This document shows, one piece after another, positions 11,666 through 26,351 of a stretch of 64,000 nucleotides of DNA. Origin of the DNA: Nothopassalora personata (taxonomy: Eukaryota > Ascomycota > Dothideomycetes > Mycosphaerellales > Mycosphaerellaceae); contig CM066291.1 in NCBI GenBank assembly GCA_033816765.1, positions 4,340,001-4,404,000 on the forward strand. Direction: 5' to 3'. The position numbers and the translations under genes are program-made. The notes beneath the pieces were generated by a model. The model did not search any database, was not told where the DNA came from, and was given only the letters and a program-made list of their open reading frames with translations. Every line of letters begins with the position of its first letter. Positions within the stretch are counted from its first letter, which is position 1.

Positions 11666-14598
11666 ACGTGAAGGACCGTGGCCAATCTTTCACCGGATTA
11701 GATTCAACCCACCGTTTCCAGGATGCCCGCAGTCTTTGGTTCCCAGTCGCGACGTTGATTCCAGGCGATTGAGGTGCAAACCCGGCCTCTAGCAACGTCG
11801 CTCGCGCTCGAGCCAGGGTACTTACTCTCCCTTGAGGGACCTGGAGCGACGCTACTGGAATGTACTTGCAGCAGTCAAGCAAGACAGCTGCTTCTGCGTT
11901 GTTCAGTGATTTCAAGAGCTACAAGATTAGTATGAGTGCAAAATGGGCATCAGAAAGAAGCCAAAAGATCTCGTTGGAGCAAGAGACATCTGTACCATCT
12001 ATTGTGAAGCGGTAATTACGTTAAGGTTCAAGAGGTGTCATATCTTAAAGAGGTAGTCACCGTGAGGTTCGAAGGTCAACAACTCAAATCCTGAGACGCC
12101 GTCATGCTTGCGTGCAGAGCTTGCGACACAGACAATGCAGCTGGGTGATGCAGATTTGCGATGATTGAAACAGGTCCTGGCAACTCGTGGTGCTTGTCGT
12201 GAAAATGCACACACGAAGATGGCTCGGCAAGGCATGTGATCGGCGCAGGCCGCGTCGACAGGCACGCGACAGACTGAGAGCTTCTGACCTCAGCATGGGG
12301 ACTGACGCAGGTATGATCTGCCTGAGCTCATCTGCTCCTGCCTGAGCTCCAACCTGACATCACATTAGATACTTGATTACTGGGCAGTGATTTCATCACC
12401 ATCGCGCGAGATCAAAGAGCTTCGCCTCGGTTGAACGAGGGCACCATCACGCAGTGCGCAGTCATATGCACATGATCAACGATACTGAGCTTACTACTCA
12501 CTGCCTGGACGATGTTCCCTAGCAGACTGCAGCACGGCTACCAGCGCAGACATCAGCAGCGGATCCGGCTTGAGCGATGAGCACTCCCACATGATGTTAC
12601 GCTCTTCTCTGGTGCCATACCTGGGCACCGAGGCAGAGCACTTACAAGCTGCTCGAAGCGAAGCATTGGGCTGTCGGCCAGAATTGCTCACCAGTAACTC
12701 GACCCGATGGTGCACATATGCGGCACTCCTCCCGAACGTGTACGCCAATGGCTTTTACTCAGCCTCGAAGGATGCGCAGTGTTCGTCAAATAAGCTTAAG
12801 CCTCTGAAGTGCTTGGTCGAACTACTTACAAGATGGTGCGAAGACTGCATACTTGCGCTAGCTGGGAATATGAGGCTGTGCTTTGACTGGATATACAGCT
12901 GCCAAGCTATGTCACGTCGCCAAAATGCAGGATAGCTGCCCCAGCTGTGTCGCATGAGGAACATTGCTGGGAGAGACTGGATCGACCCTCCCTGCGACTA
13001 TGACGATCAGATCGTACAATATACTATTTCTGGATCATTCGTCGGAGTTCCTACAACCACAAGCTCATGCCACACTCCAAGAAGACATATCAAAAACACG
13101 GTAGACCATCTTATCGATGCTCGGTACCCGATCACACCAACCCCAGATTTAGTAATCCGCCTTGCGGTGGTTGTTTCCGGCTAGCAAACGTCGTACATGG
13201 CGGCGTGGAACCCGGGCGAAGAGATGAACACCTTTCCCACAAGTCTGGAGCTCACGTCAAATATAGCATAGACCACCACCATTCGATCCTCTGGCAAATA
13301 CAGGTCTACACATTGCTCTAGCTCAAGGCAGAAATGCGCCACATCGCCGCCATGGGAGCTTCTACGACTGTGGCTGCAGCTGCCGAGCTCTAGAGGACTA
13401 CCTTCGACCGGGGCATGAGGTGCATTTCATCGAGTACCACTGCGTATCCGCGCTCATAAGGCTTAACGAACTCGATCATAAGACGGCTTTGCTGGTGGTC
13501 TGTATGTGCTTAGGCCGAGGCGCAAGTAGCCTGGGCAAGCCACTGTGAGACCACGTGGCTGCTTGGACCTGCGGCAATGCCTGCCATATGGTCAGAGGTA
13601 GGGGCAAGTGGTCTTACTTTTGCATGGGGAAAGATTGCTACTGCTTGATGGGGAAAGCATTGCGAGCAATGCACCGCCTCGCCGCAAGGTGATCGTACGA
13701 GGTTTGCGGCGACTTCTGCGTTGTTGTTTCGTGACAGAATATCGGACATATACCTGCCAATGGCGTCGCAAGATAGACGAGAGAGTACGCCTAAGGCGCA
13801 TTCTTGCAGGCATCAGTCATAAGGTAGCCGCGGTACGTGGGGCTTGTAGGGCGCTGCACAGCGGGTATTGCAAGTCATGGTCACACTTGCCCAGGCACGA
13901 AGAATTTCCGGACGAAATGAAGTAGGAGAGTAGCAATCCTTGAAGGATTGTGGCCGTGTTTTTATCGGTACCGTCCAGAGATGGATCGGCTTGGTTTCGT
14001 CCGTACTACCGAACTCCGATTCGTTGCGATGAAGTTCTCGCGTTTGACAACTCTTGCTTTTGGAAGTGGAGGGGAGAAGCATAGTCGTCGACAAAGCAAA
14101 CGGATCAAGGACCAGCCGCAAGCCAGACATTGCTGCGATTGTAGACCAGACCTACTACGCCTGACGAGCCAGCCGGAGTTCAAACCCAGTGCCAAGAACG
14201 AGCTGAACGAGTCCCGCCTCCATCTTAAAGCCTGACTCCGAAGGTCTGATCCAAATATACCCTAGATGATCCTTCTTCCAGAACGAACGAAGTGCTTCCT
14301 CTCCTTATCCGTGATGCGAATGCGATTCGTTCGATTGAGCCCTTGCTAACTGCTCCCACTCCCCTACCGTAGTCTAGTGGGAACAATGCCCTCACAGACG
14401 AAACTCTGCTCACATGCATGGCGGCCGATGACTGGTGACGCAAGGCGCATGTATTAAGCTCCCTGCACGTTTTAACTGGCGTCGAATCATCCTGCGGAAA
14501 CGAGCAATATTGGGGTACATACTTGTACTCGCTACGGGCGGCGGCGCAGTTTCCGGAGAGTGACTGTGACTGCATAGCTGAACTTCACATTCGATACT
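11666..14598. other. intergenic desert, 2.9 kb
   Basis: No reading frame has a recognisable domain or a splice-compatible neighbour. I see no tandem repeats, tRNA or transposon termini. It may hold decayed sequence that I cannot place. Confidence 0.4.
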
Positions 14599-16101
14599 AT
14601 GGCCGGCAATGTCGCACAGGAAGGGGATCAGGCAGCAACTAATGTTGACGCAGGTGGAGAGTTAAATGGTACCAAGTAAGCAAGCCTACTTTCTGTACTT
14701 CTTTCCAGCCCTATGAGCTTGTGGATAATAAATGTTGTTATGGCTATGTCCTTTGCTTCTGCCTACAATGTGAACGGCTTTTGGACTGGAACTGATTGTG
14801 TCGTGATGGAAAGCAGGGCTCCCCGGATTGGACATAAGAAATCAAGGAAGGGATGCGCGCAGTGTAAACGAAGACATGTGAAGTGTAATGAAGAATCGCC
14901 ATGCTCGAATTGTGTGCGGCATGGGGTTGCATGTTCGCTTGCTGGGGGCCCGATCGTGCCACGCGAGGATGCGAAGACGAGGAGAAAGTCGACAAACTCG
15001 TCGCCAGGACTGGACATCGCGCAAACGACGTCGCTAGAGGCGGCGAATGTACCGAGTCCTGGCCATAGTCCGGCGGCGCCAAGTCCGTTCAGTATTCTGA
15101 CTGGGATGATCGAGAGACAAGAACAGAATTGGCAACTGGATCTGCAGCTGATGTATCATTACACCTCCAACGCAAAACAGATTCTGGCGGAACAGGACGA
15201 TGTCTTCATCCTCCGGATCTGGCAGGAGGAACTTCCCAGGGTGGCGTTCGCGAACGATTATGTTATGCATGCGCTGCTAGGGTTCACAGCGCTGCATAAG
15301 GCACATCTGGAACCGGTACAAGCGACGATGCTGCAAGCTGCTGCTGTCGACCATCTGGACCAAGCGCTGACGCTGTATCGGAGGGACGCTGGGAGTCTGA
15401 CGCCAGAATCAGCGAGCGCGAAGTTTGCGTTCACATGGCTGATCGCGTTGTTCTCATATGCAGTTCCGCCAAGTGTGCCGCCAGTGGATGCAATGGTGGA
15501 GCTGTTGCTGCTGGTGCAGGGCATCGATGCTGTTCTTTCAGAAACGTGGTACTGGGTGGCTCAGGGGCCTTTCTCCCCGATTCTGACGAGAGGTTTCCAA
15601 GAAGCTTGCGTCTCGCCGCTGGACGGGAGCACTTACCGTCCGCCTGATGGTATGGACTTCGGCCTGGCACACTTGGACTTCATGCTGGGTGTTGATGCGA
15701 TGATACCGAACGACAGACGCATAAGCGCTTCCGTGTTGCAGGAGCTGAAGACATTGTACGACAGTGTTCTGCGAGGCCAGAACGCGTGTAGTGTCGCATC
15801 GATTGTATGCTTTCCGAAGCAGGAATCGGCTGCCTTTGCGGAGTTGGTGAGGAGGAGGATACCTCAGGCTCTAATCATCTTGAGCTATTATTGCGTGCTT
15901 ATGGATGTTTTGAATGATAGGTGGTGGATCCATGGCCGGGCGTCTCAGGTCCTTACAGATGTCCTGGCGAACATGGATGCCACCTGGAAGCATTGGGTCG
16001 AGTGGCCGATAGAGTCGATCTTGATGAAGGACCCGGAAGTGCCATTAGGAGGACGAGCAGCGATAACGGCGGACCAGGCGATAGCGATGGTGCTTGGTTG
16101 A
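14599..16101 (+). CDS. Zn2Cys6 fungal transcription factor
   Basis: DNA-binding regulator of the GAL4-type zinc-cluster class. The cluster GCAQCKRRHVKC-NEESPC-SNC-VRHGVAC has the exact CX2CX6CX5CX2CX6C spacing, preceded by a basic KKSRKG stretch. A Pro/Ser/Thr-rich linker follows, then a helical C-terminal region (FANDYVMHALLGFTALHKAHL) of the kind seen in sterol-uptake-control (Upc2/Ecm22-like) relatives. Preferred model: exon 14599-14675 (MAGNVAQEGDQ...) and exon 14817-16101, 453 aa; the junction is in phase and places the cluster near residue 40. The alternative is translation straight from the ATG at 14713, which adds a hydrophobic stretch unlike this family and would be intronic in the preferred model. 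The target genes are unknown. Confidence 0.87.
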
Positions 16102-16954
16102 TGGTGTGGCAGTGAAGACTGCGTGAAGATGATCTGCCCTGGCATTCTGCTCAACCTCTGGCATAGAAGGAATATTGGTTTGATGGCATAGGAGGACACG
16201 TGGGAGTACCAGCATCCTGCTCAGAACCAACTCATACGACGAGGGGCCTGTTTCGGTGGTGTTGATTAAGGAGGATCCGTGGAAGGACGTGATATTCTGC
16301 TCAACACACACTGTATGACATAATGACACGTGGACGGACGATGAACAGGATGAACATGGTGGCGTTGGTCGGGACAAAGTCGGGGGGCGGGGTGTAGGTC
16401 TAGAACAATGCAAACTTCTCTCACGCTGTGCTGCTGGTGTGGGCACAGAAAGTGGTGGTCGATGTTGTCGGAGAGTTTGTGCTTGTGAAATCAGAAAGCA
16501 CCGCGATGCCATAAATACACTCTCTTGGCGTGATGATGCCGCGATAACGCCTCCGCCTAACCGTATCGTCCCAAGACTCGCTTTCCAGGGTCGGTCAGCC
16601 GCGACACTGCTACATTACTTGCGGCCCGTACGCAGAGCGCATCTCACAGACAGAGCATTTTGGCGCGCGCTGCTTAGACGCCTGCTGTGTGAGCATCAAC
16701 CCCGTCCACAAAGAGCGACCCGCAGGCGGGACATCACAACCGAACAACTTGCTGCGCCACATTGACCTCTATCTACGACATCGTCATCCTTCTCGAGGCC
16801 CTGCGACGTGCGCATTCACAACATCCACAGCGGACGACAACGCCCGCGGACCATCACTACCACCACCCCTTGGAATCGCGTGTCCAGGTGCATACAATAT
16901 ATCTACCGTTGGGCGGCGGCGGAATCGAGGCGGCGCTGAGTGCCGGAACCCAAC
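16102..16954. other. intergenic, promoter of the HECT ligase
   Basis: Pyrimidine- and CA-rich sequence before the RSP5 start, consistent with a long 5' leader. No gene recognised. Confidence 0.4.
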
Positions 16955-19730
<2,776 letters not shown>

Positions 19731-21054
19731 ACAGGTACAGATGCCATGCACACCAGGGGGTTGGGCGGACAACTTTTCTGCGCTCGGACTGGCATGGCAT
19801 GGGACGGGATGGAAGGTTAGGATCAGTCGAGGTGTATACGGTCGTTCGCAAGGGCCGGTTTGATATGAATCGAAAGCTGTATATATGTTTCCGGCGACGT
19901 TCGTGTGAGGGTGAAGTGGAGTGGAGGGGAAGCGAGAAGCTGCTGCGGCGCTAGACGAGAAACTTTGTTCCTGTGCTCTCTGTGCATATGGTATGAAGCG
20001 AATGACATGGAGATTGTTACGGCAACGCGTATTCTCAAGAGAGTCTGAAGCGAAGGAGAAGGGCTGCGAATGACATTACTGAGGAGTAGGTCGGTCCGAA
20101 TGTGCTCGGCATGTGGAGTCATGCTTTACCGGAAGTGTACTGTATGCTACAATCTGGTGTGAATGTATCTGGTACATGATTGAACACCCCTCATGTTGTT
20201 CAAGCCCAGTATGCAGCCACATGATAGAGCTGAGTGTGTTTTCCTCGGTGAAGAGCGTTGTCGGCCGTTGGGAGGCGTTGGACTGGGATGAAGCCTGTTG
20301 GGCTAGCAAATTCGTTTAATGGTGGTGGCGAGTCTCGTCCGAGATGCTACGATGCATTTTTCGAGCAGCCGGAAATGGCAGTGAGAGACTGCATAGTGGT
20401 GAACATGAACGATGTACAGTAGCATAGCAGGAGGTAATCAATAATGGGCACGAGCCACGCCGTCGGAAGCTCTTGATGCCGAGGTCTCGCCCCAAGAGTA
20501 GAGTGGCAATGTCTGAAGAAGATCTTGGCAGATGAAAAGCTACCAAAAACATCGTCATCTGCGTGGAGCGGAGAAAGGGTAAGAGCCACTCGCCTTTCGG
20601 CCATTCATGAGCCAGAGTTCAGCGAATTGTAAGTACCAAGTACCATTCTTCCCGTCACCATCTCTCTGGATACTTTGTCGCGTGGCTCTCTGGTACCAGT
20701 CAGTGTGCAGTAAATTCACCTCCGGAGGCACGAGGTCGAGGTCGTACCTCTTGCGTTCGTACTTGCCGCAAGCAGACCTAGATTGGTCTGACATAGAAGA
20801 AGACATTATCTGTCGCGTGGAGAAGCTCGGCCACGTTGGAAGAGCGGAGGGTGTACGATACGGCGGCGCGATCGATCAAGAGTCGAGACGAAGAACCCAT
20901 AGCTGGCATGAAGAGCTTCCTCGCGCAATGTCGATATTGAGAACACGGAGACCTCATCACATTACGAAGCGACGAAAGAGATTGAGCTGGAGTATGGGCC
21001 TGTATACCGTCGGCGATTGAAAGAAAAGCCAAGTCAAGGACAGCAACATTCAAC
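19731..21054. other. intergenic
   Basis: Frames here (for example a 137-codon one at 20607-21020) show no domain and no splice partners. Treated as 3' and 5' flanks. Confidence 0.4.
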
Positions 21055-23760
21055 ATGGCGACAAGCGCTGCCAACCCGCCTCACGGCGACTTTCAAGGTC
21101 GCAGCGAAGCGGTCCTGGCAGTCACCATCGTAATGATCGTCCTCTGCTCCATCTTCGTCTTCTTCCGGATGTTGTCACGGGTCATGATCGTGAGGAGGAT
21201 TACCATAGACGACTACTTCATGGTCATCGCGTGGGCTCTCGCAACAGGCCTCTCGATCGCGATCTGCTATGGATGCGCGTATGGCCTTGGACGACATGAA
21301 GTGGACGTTCCGGATAGCTGGCAGGGCGGTTTGAGGAAGAGCAATTACGCTTTCAGCGTATTGTACCAACCCTCGCTTATGGCGACGAAGACGTCCATTC
21401 TGGCGTTCTACCTCACATTTTCAAGGGCGAATCATATTTTCCGATGGGCTTGCTATGCGACGCTGTTCGTGGTCAACGCGGGTGGGTTCGCGTTGACTAT
21501 GTGTACGGTCTTTCAGTGCAACCCCATCTCCGCGGTCTTTGCGCTGGTCACGCCGGAGGGTGTGAAGTGTACGGATATTCTTACCATCTATTTGGCTTCG
21601 ATTCCGCTGAACATTATCACGGATCTGGCTATTTTGTTCTTGCCGATGCCGACTTTGACGTCGACGCGGTTGCCGAGGAAGCAGAAGATTATTTTAGTGG
21701 TGACTTTCAGCTTTGGTATTTTCGTGGCAGTGGTTGATATTGTTAGGGTTTCATACTTGCAATCAGCATCGGAAACACGATTAGCGGAGCTGGCATCATC
21801 ACTGGACAACAGCGACCTGACGCGGACGGCTGAACAGACAGACGAGTCGTTCTATCTGGCGTTTTCCTTCATGTGGAGCGCCATCGAGGTCAGCGTCGGT
21901 ATCATGTGCGCTTGCGTGCCAGGTCTCAAGCCGCTCGTCGCGCGGTTCATGCCAAACATGTTGCGAGATCCTGGAGATGCGCCATCACAATTCGGCTCGT
22001 TCTCTCTTCCGCAGAGGGACCACACTCACGCCGCTCCACTGCCAAGCCCAGAAGAGGCGCATCACCAAGATATGGGACGCGCGCCGGAGGCCGTTGGTGA
22101 GAACGAAGAGGAACGAGAAATGAACTTCAGGGAGTTTCTAACAATGCCAAAAGACTTTGCTCGTCCAGCTAGCAATGAGCAGCAAGCGCAGGGTGAAGCA
22201 GACATGGGCATGATGGACTTCCTCACAACCCCAGATATGGCGGGTCTACCGCCAATGGAACGCTCGCAGACAGCGTTGACGAACACGACACGGCATACTG
22301 CGCCTGATGCGCCAGCTTTCTTTGATTTTGTGGACATGCGGCAGAAGAAGAGTCTGGTACATCTGACGAATCGCGAATCAATATATCCTCTTACTCTGGT
22401 GACTGTACTGTTCTTCATATGGGGCTTCGAGTACGGATTGATTGACACGCTGAATAACCAATTCCAAACTGTGGCAAACACCACGACTGGCCAATCATTG
22501 GGTATCCGATGTGCATACTACGTTGGCTATTTCGTCGGTCCGCTCCTGGTGGGAAAATGGGCCCTGCAGAACTGGGGCTTCAAAGCGTGCTATCCAATCG
22601 GACTAGCGATATATGCCTCAGGCTGTCTCATCTTCTGGCCCGCAGCAGTACTCACCTCCTGGCCAACATTCGTGGTCACTAATTTCATCGTCGGCTTCGG
22701 CCTATCGATCCTTGAAGTTTCGGCAAACCCTTTCATCGCTCTCTGTGGCCCAGCTGAGTATGCTGAGATTCGGTTGAACCTCAGCCAAGGTGTGCAGGCC
22801 ATCGGCAGCATTATTGCACCTTTGATCGCAGACAAGGCTTTCTACCACAAGATGCAGAATGCTCCTTCGCTTGTCAACACGCAATGGGCGTATCTAGGCA
22901 TCTCACTTGCCACAGTAGTCATGGCTGTGATCTATTACTACGTCCCACTATCCGAAGCCACCGACGTCGAGCTCGAAGACGCGGCAGAGCGTATCGATGG
23001 CGCGAACAAGGCTAAAGTCGGCAAGATCAAAGTCATCTGGATCGTCCTCAGCCTGGGTGTCTTCTGCCAATTCTGCTACGTGGGCGCCCAGGAAGTTAAT
23101 GGGACGAGCTTTGGGCCATATCTCACAGCTGTGGCTCCGACCTACAATCGCGCCAACTACCTCGCCATCGCTCACACAGCCTTCGCCGTATCTCGCTTCC
23201 TCGCCGCGGCGCTGGGCTTCTGGGTAAAACCAAGGATCTTGCTGCTGGTCTTCCTCAGCGGTGCGATCTTGTTCAATGGCCTATGCACGCACTTCACAGG
23301 CGATACGGCGGTGGCGCTGATGATCATGGTCTTCTTCTGTGAGGGACCACTCTTCTCCCTGATCTATGCGCAAGCATTACGTGGCCAGGGACGACACACG
23401 AAGTTCGCAGCAGTGCTCATTACAGCTGCGATCAGTGGTGGCGCGGTTTTCTCACCAATATCGAGCACCATCGTCAACTCAGGGGGGAGTGTGCCATATA
23501 GTCTGGTCGTTGCCATTGCCGCGTTCGCCGGTGCAATCGTCTTCCCCCTCGCATTGAATGGCAATACCATGATCAGGAGACTCGTCGATCCTATCGATGG
23601 CGCTGCGGCTTCGGGGAGCAGGCCAACCTCGACAAATAGTCGTGCCAACAGAGCACTAAGCATTTTGAGCTTTGGCAAGAAGCAGAGGAATGGATCGAAC
23701 TCGAAGGAGGTGGAGTATAGGGAGCGGAAGGTGGAGAGTCCACCGCTGAATGAGACATGA
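21055..23760 (+). CDS. fused PTH11/rhodopsin-like domain and FucP-type MFS transporter
   Basis: One uninterrupted 901-codon frame. Residues ~15-310 are a seven-helix integral-membrane domain of the fungal PTH11/rhodopsin-like family: VMIVRRITIDDYFMVIAW, LVTPEGVKCTDILTIYLAS, DLAILFLPMPTL and FMWSAIEVSVGIMCACVPGLKPL. Residues ~320-435 are a hydrophilic linker with repeated FLTMPKDF/FLTTPDM-like motifs. Residues ~440-860 are a complete fucose-permease-like MFS unit: NRESIYPLTLVTVLFFIWGFEYGLIDTLN, then SILEVSANPFIALCGP and GAQEVNGTSFGPYL, and twelve hydrophobic segments. The tail is polar and basic. There is no GT-AG pair needed to join the parts, so the fusion is direct. The first half suggests ligand sensing, the second carbohydrate uptake. 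Whether both halves function, and on what ligand, is inference. Confidence 0.9.
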   Translation: MATSAANPPHGDFQGRSEAVLAVTIVMIVLCSIFVFFRMLSRVMIVRRITIDDYFMVIAWALATGLSIAICYGCAYGLGRHEVDVPDSWQGGLRKSNYAFSVLYQPSLMATKTSILAFYLTFSRANHIFRWACYATLFVVNAGGFALTMCTVFQCNPISAVFALVTPEGVKCTDILTIYLASIPLNIITDLAILFLPMPTLTSTRLPRKQKIILVVTFSFGIFVAVVDIVRVSYLQSASETRLAELASSLDNSDLTRTAEQTDESFYLAFSFMWSAIEVSVGIMCACVPGLKPLVARFMPNMLRDPGDAPSQFGSFSLPQRDHTHAAPLPSPEEAHHQDMGRAPEAVGENEEEREMNFREFLTMPKDFARPASNEQQAQGEADMGMMDFLTTPDMAGLPPMERSQTALTNTTRHTAPDAPAFFDFVDMRQKKSLVHLTNRESIYPLTLVTVLFFIWGFEYGLIDTLNNQFQTVANTTTGQSLGIRCAYYVGYFVGPLLVGKWALQNWGFKACYPIGLAIYASGCLIFWPAAVLTSWPTFVVTNFIVGFGLSILEVSANPFIALCGPAEYAEIRLNLSQGVQAIGSIIAPLIADKAFYHKMQNAPSLVNTQWAYLGISLATVVMAVIYYYVPLSEATDVELEDAAERIDGANKAKVGKIKVIWIVLSLGVFCQFCYVGAQEVNGTSFGPYLTAVAPTYNRANYLAIAHTAFAVSRFLAAALGFWVKPRILLLVFLSGAILFNGLCTHFTGDTAVALMIMVFFCEGPLFSLIYAQALRGQGRHTKFAAVLITAAISGGAVFSPISSTIVNSGGSVPYSLVVAIAAFAGAIVFPLALNGNTMIRRLVDPIDGAAASGSRPTSTNSRANRALSILSFGKKQRNGSNSKEVEYRERKVESPPLNET

Positions 23761-24160
23761 CTTTTGGTCCTTTGTGGGTGGCGTTGTGGCATGAAATCTC
23801 GACAGATGGCAGGCGGTATGGGATGTCTTTCGTGCATTGGGTGTTGTTCTGCTTCGTGGACGGGGATGGGAGACGGGGGAGGCTTGAATGATGTGATACC
23901 CAAGTGTTGAGTTGTATATTTCTTAGCGAGGGAGAGAAATGTACAAGATATCGATCTTCCAGTCGCCTTCATAATGAGTGATTCGCAGGGGAGGACGTTC
24001 AAAGACCTCGCATGTTCTCGCGGTCGCCATATCCAACCAGCGCAACTTGAACATGGCTGTCGGTGGCTTCAACCTCGCTTACAGACGTCCTATAGGTTTT
24101 ACAGAAGTCCTGAAAGGAGCGCCATGAACGCGTAAATCATCTGCCCTTCACTCTCATCGA
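23761..24160. other. intergenic
   Basis: 3' flank of the fusion gene. No gene recognised. Confidence 0.4.
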
Positions 24161-24725
24161 ATATGTCAACGTTGGACGAATCTGCAACAGCAGCCAGCAT
24201 CATCCTTCGCACTCGCCAATCCCTCGGAGCGGGTGTGGTTGGCGACGGATTCTTTCGCCTCGGAAGCCACGTTCGAGCAGCTATTCCTCTAGAGAGCACG
24301 AATCTTTGAATCTTCATGAAACGCCGTCAAAGCAACACGATGAACGAGAGGTTGCCACCCGCGAGACTACTGTAGCCACACGCGAAGTTGACGCCGTCCA
24401 GAAAGACGTAGAACGGGAAGAACGACTGGCTCAGCTCTAGGAGCACGAACGTCGGTTTTAACGAATGAGGCTGGCAGACTTAGTTGCATCGCACTAATGC
24501 AAAGCTGCCACAATGCATTAGATGCAGCTTCGCAAACGCTTGTACGGCCGCGGTCAAGCTCGTGAGCGAGGCCAAGGCTCGCCACGATGCCGACCAGCTT
24601 CGAGGTCGCGAGCTGGAAGTTCGCAAGGAGTCCGCAAAGCCAAATGTCTGTCAGGACAGATTCACCTGGACTGCACAGCTGTCATCGACCGACATATCAA
24701 TGCCAAAAGCGAATTGCAAGAGTAA
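24161..24725 (+). pseudogene. possible decayed charged, helical protein gene
   Basis: Coding-like stretches interrupted by stops. A 49-codon frame from 24161 (MSTLDESATAASIILRTRQS) ends near 24309. A second, from about 24361, reads ETTVATREVDAVQKDVEREE before a TAG and a TAA. Around 24540-24630 comes another charged, helix-prone stretch (SEAKARHDADQLRGRELEVR). Together they look like remains of a coiled-coil protein. No family is recognised and no intact start-to-stop model can be built. It could also be chance. Confidence 0.2.
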
Positions 24726-25029
24726 CGCAACCCTTAGATGATGCTGCATACTCCAATCAAGTCAAACACGTGGGGTGGCGATAACTAACAACAGCCTATT
24801 GCTGAAAAAAAAAACGCCTTTCACCATAAGTCTGCTCACGTGCCCTCCAACGGATACGACGAGCTCAAGTACTAAAGTGAACGGTCTGAGGATGAACTTG
24901 ATCAGCGCGATCACGAGATATTGAGCACGGACTCGACCGTTTACGGAAGCCCACAGTGCCCGTGTTTCCTTCTTGCTTCTGCTCTCAAGGCTGGATTCTA
25001 CTCACTACCACACACAGACTCTTCGGCAA

Positions 25030-25670
25030 TGGCTCCTCGCCGCTCGGTGCGGATTCACGGCCAGACTCGCGGTCGTCTCCTAGAGCTACCCGCAGGACTG
25101 CGCAACCAGATCTACGAACTCGTGCTTACGCAGAACCAGAGTTGTCGTCGCGATCCTCTCCCGAGTACTGCATTATCATTCTCAGGTCCTTCTATGCTTC
25201 GCACGTGCAAGATGGTTGACCAGGAGGCGCCTGTCCCTCACTAATGCTATACGATCTTCAAATTCGGCTCCGTTGGTGACCTGACCAAGTGGCTGTCAGC
25301 CATTCACCGCGACCATCTCAATCTGGTGAGTCAACGTTCATCTCCGGCATCAAATTTTCGCTGACAAACATAGATCAAGGACGTCCACCTGGCTCCATAC
25401 GGCGTGTATCGCTGGGCCCGCATTCTCGGGCTACCCTTAGATTACGGCATCAAGTCGGCCCGCTAATATTGATCAAGTGAGGAGACAGCTTCAGCTTGGC
25501 GAGAAGTGCTGGGTGGCGACGTGATCATTGTAGCACTCGGCGAACAGAGCCACCAATGGCGATGGCGACCATTGCCAAGCATCTCAGAAGAAGCAGTCCT
25601 AACGCGCTCTGACGATGCCTACATTGTAGTGGGCTCGAGACAGCAAGCTGCAGACACAAACGCGGCCTGA
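25030..25670 (+). pseudogene. decayed F-box-like gene (LPxELRxxIY family)
   Basis: Starts with a good ATG (MAPRRSVRIHGQTRGR) and the family core LLELPAGLRNQIYELVL, then MLRTCKMVDQEA. The frame hits a TAA just where the family continues with a Tyr/Asn-rich segment. Beyond it the expected sequence resumes (YTIFKFGSVGDLTKWLSAIHRDHLNL). It joins across a GT-AG gap (donor near 25325, acceptor near 25373) to IKDVHLAPYGVYRWARILGL. Further TAA and TGA codons follow near 25465-25475 before another coding-like stretch ends at 25670. Several lesions argue for a dead copy. A strongly spliced alternative cannot be excluded. Confidence 0.55.
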
Positions 25671-26351
25671 AAATCCAACCAAGACCGAGGCTGAGAGCGT
25701 TTATGTAAGTAGGAGGACAAGCGCAACCATGTTAATTTCCAGGATCGTGTCTGACAATGCTCTCAGTCTCCAACCAGCGGACGTGATCAGCACGCATGAT
25801 TATAGCAATGCGACCACATCACTATGCCAATGATTTGTTCTCAAGCAGCTTGCATGGCGTATGGGTGGCTGGCTGAGCAGTTAGGAATGTGTAAGAGTTG
25901 GGTGCACGAGGAGCGCGTAGCGGTGATGATGTAGCTGCACCAGGCCATATAGCCGCCAGGATAGCATAAGCGACATGTGCAGTCTCCGCTCGCCAAGACC
26001 CATTAGCTGATCTAGAAATGTCGTCCATGGCTTGCGTCGAGGTACTTTATCTTGTGTGATTGCTCGACCCAGAGCGCATCGGTCTATGATTTGCAAGCAC
26101 AGTACCATACAGTCCCAGCTGCTGAACAGCCTCCTTCTACGCCACTTCACATTCAGCTGGCACAAGATGTATAACGCCGCTTCATCTGGCTGAGAATGTC
26201 AGGCAGCTCTGGAGATACTCGCTCATCGTTCAGCATGCGTGTACGTCTCTGCCCGACGTACAGCAACATATAAAGCGATGCAGTGGGCGCAGTCCAAAAA
26301 AAGTATCGTCCACTTCTTCAAAGTCCAGTCCACAAGTTCAGAAGCCCAAAA
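25671..26351. other. intergenic
   Basis: No gene recognised; contains the promoter of the lectin-like gene. Confidence 0.4.

Noticed and set aside
14676..14708. 33-nt intron ahead of the Zn2Cys6 frame start at 14713
   Set aside because: Shorter than any other intron in the window; the 141-nt intron ending at 14816 gives a better protein.
20607..21020. 137-codon open frame between the HECT ligase and the fusion gene
   Set aside because: Composition and lack of domain match chance; no splice partners or signal peptide.
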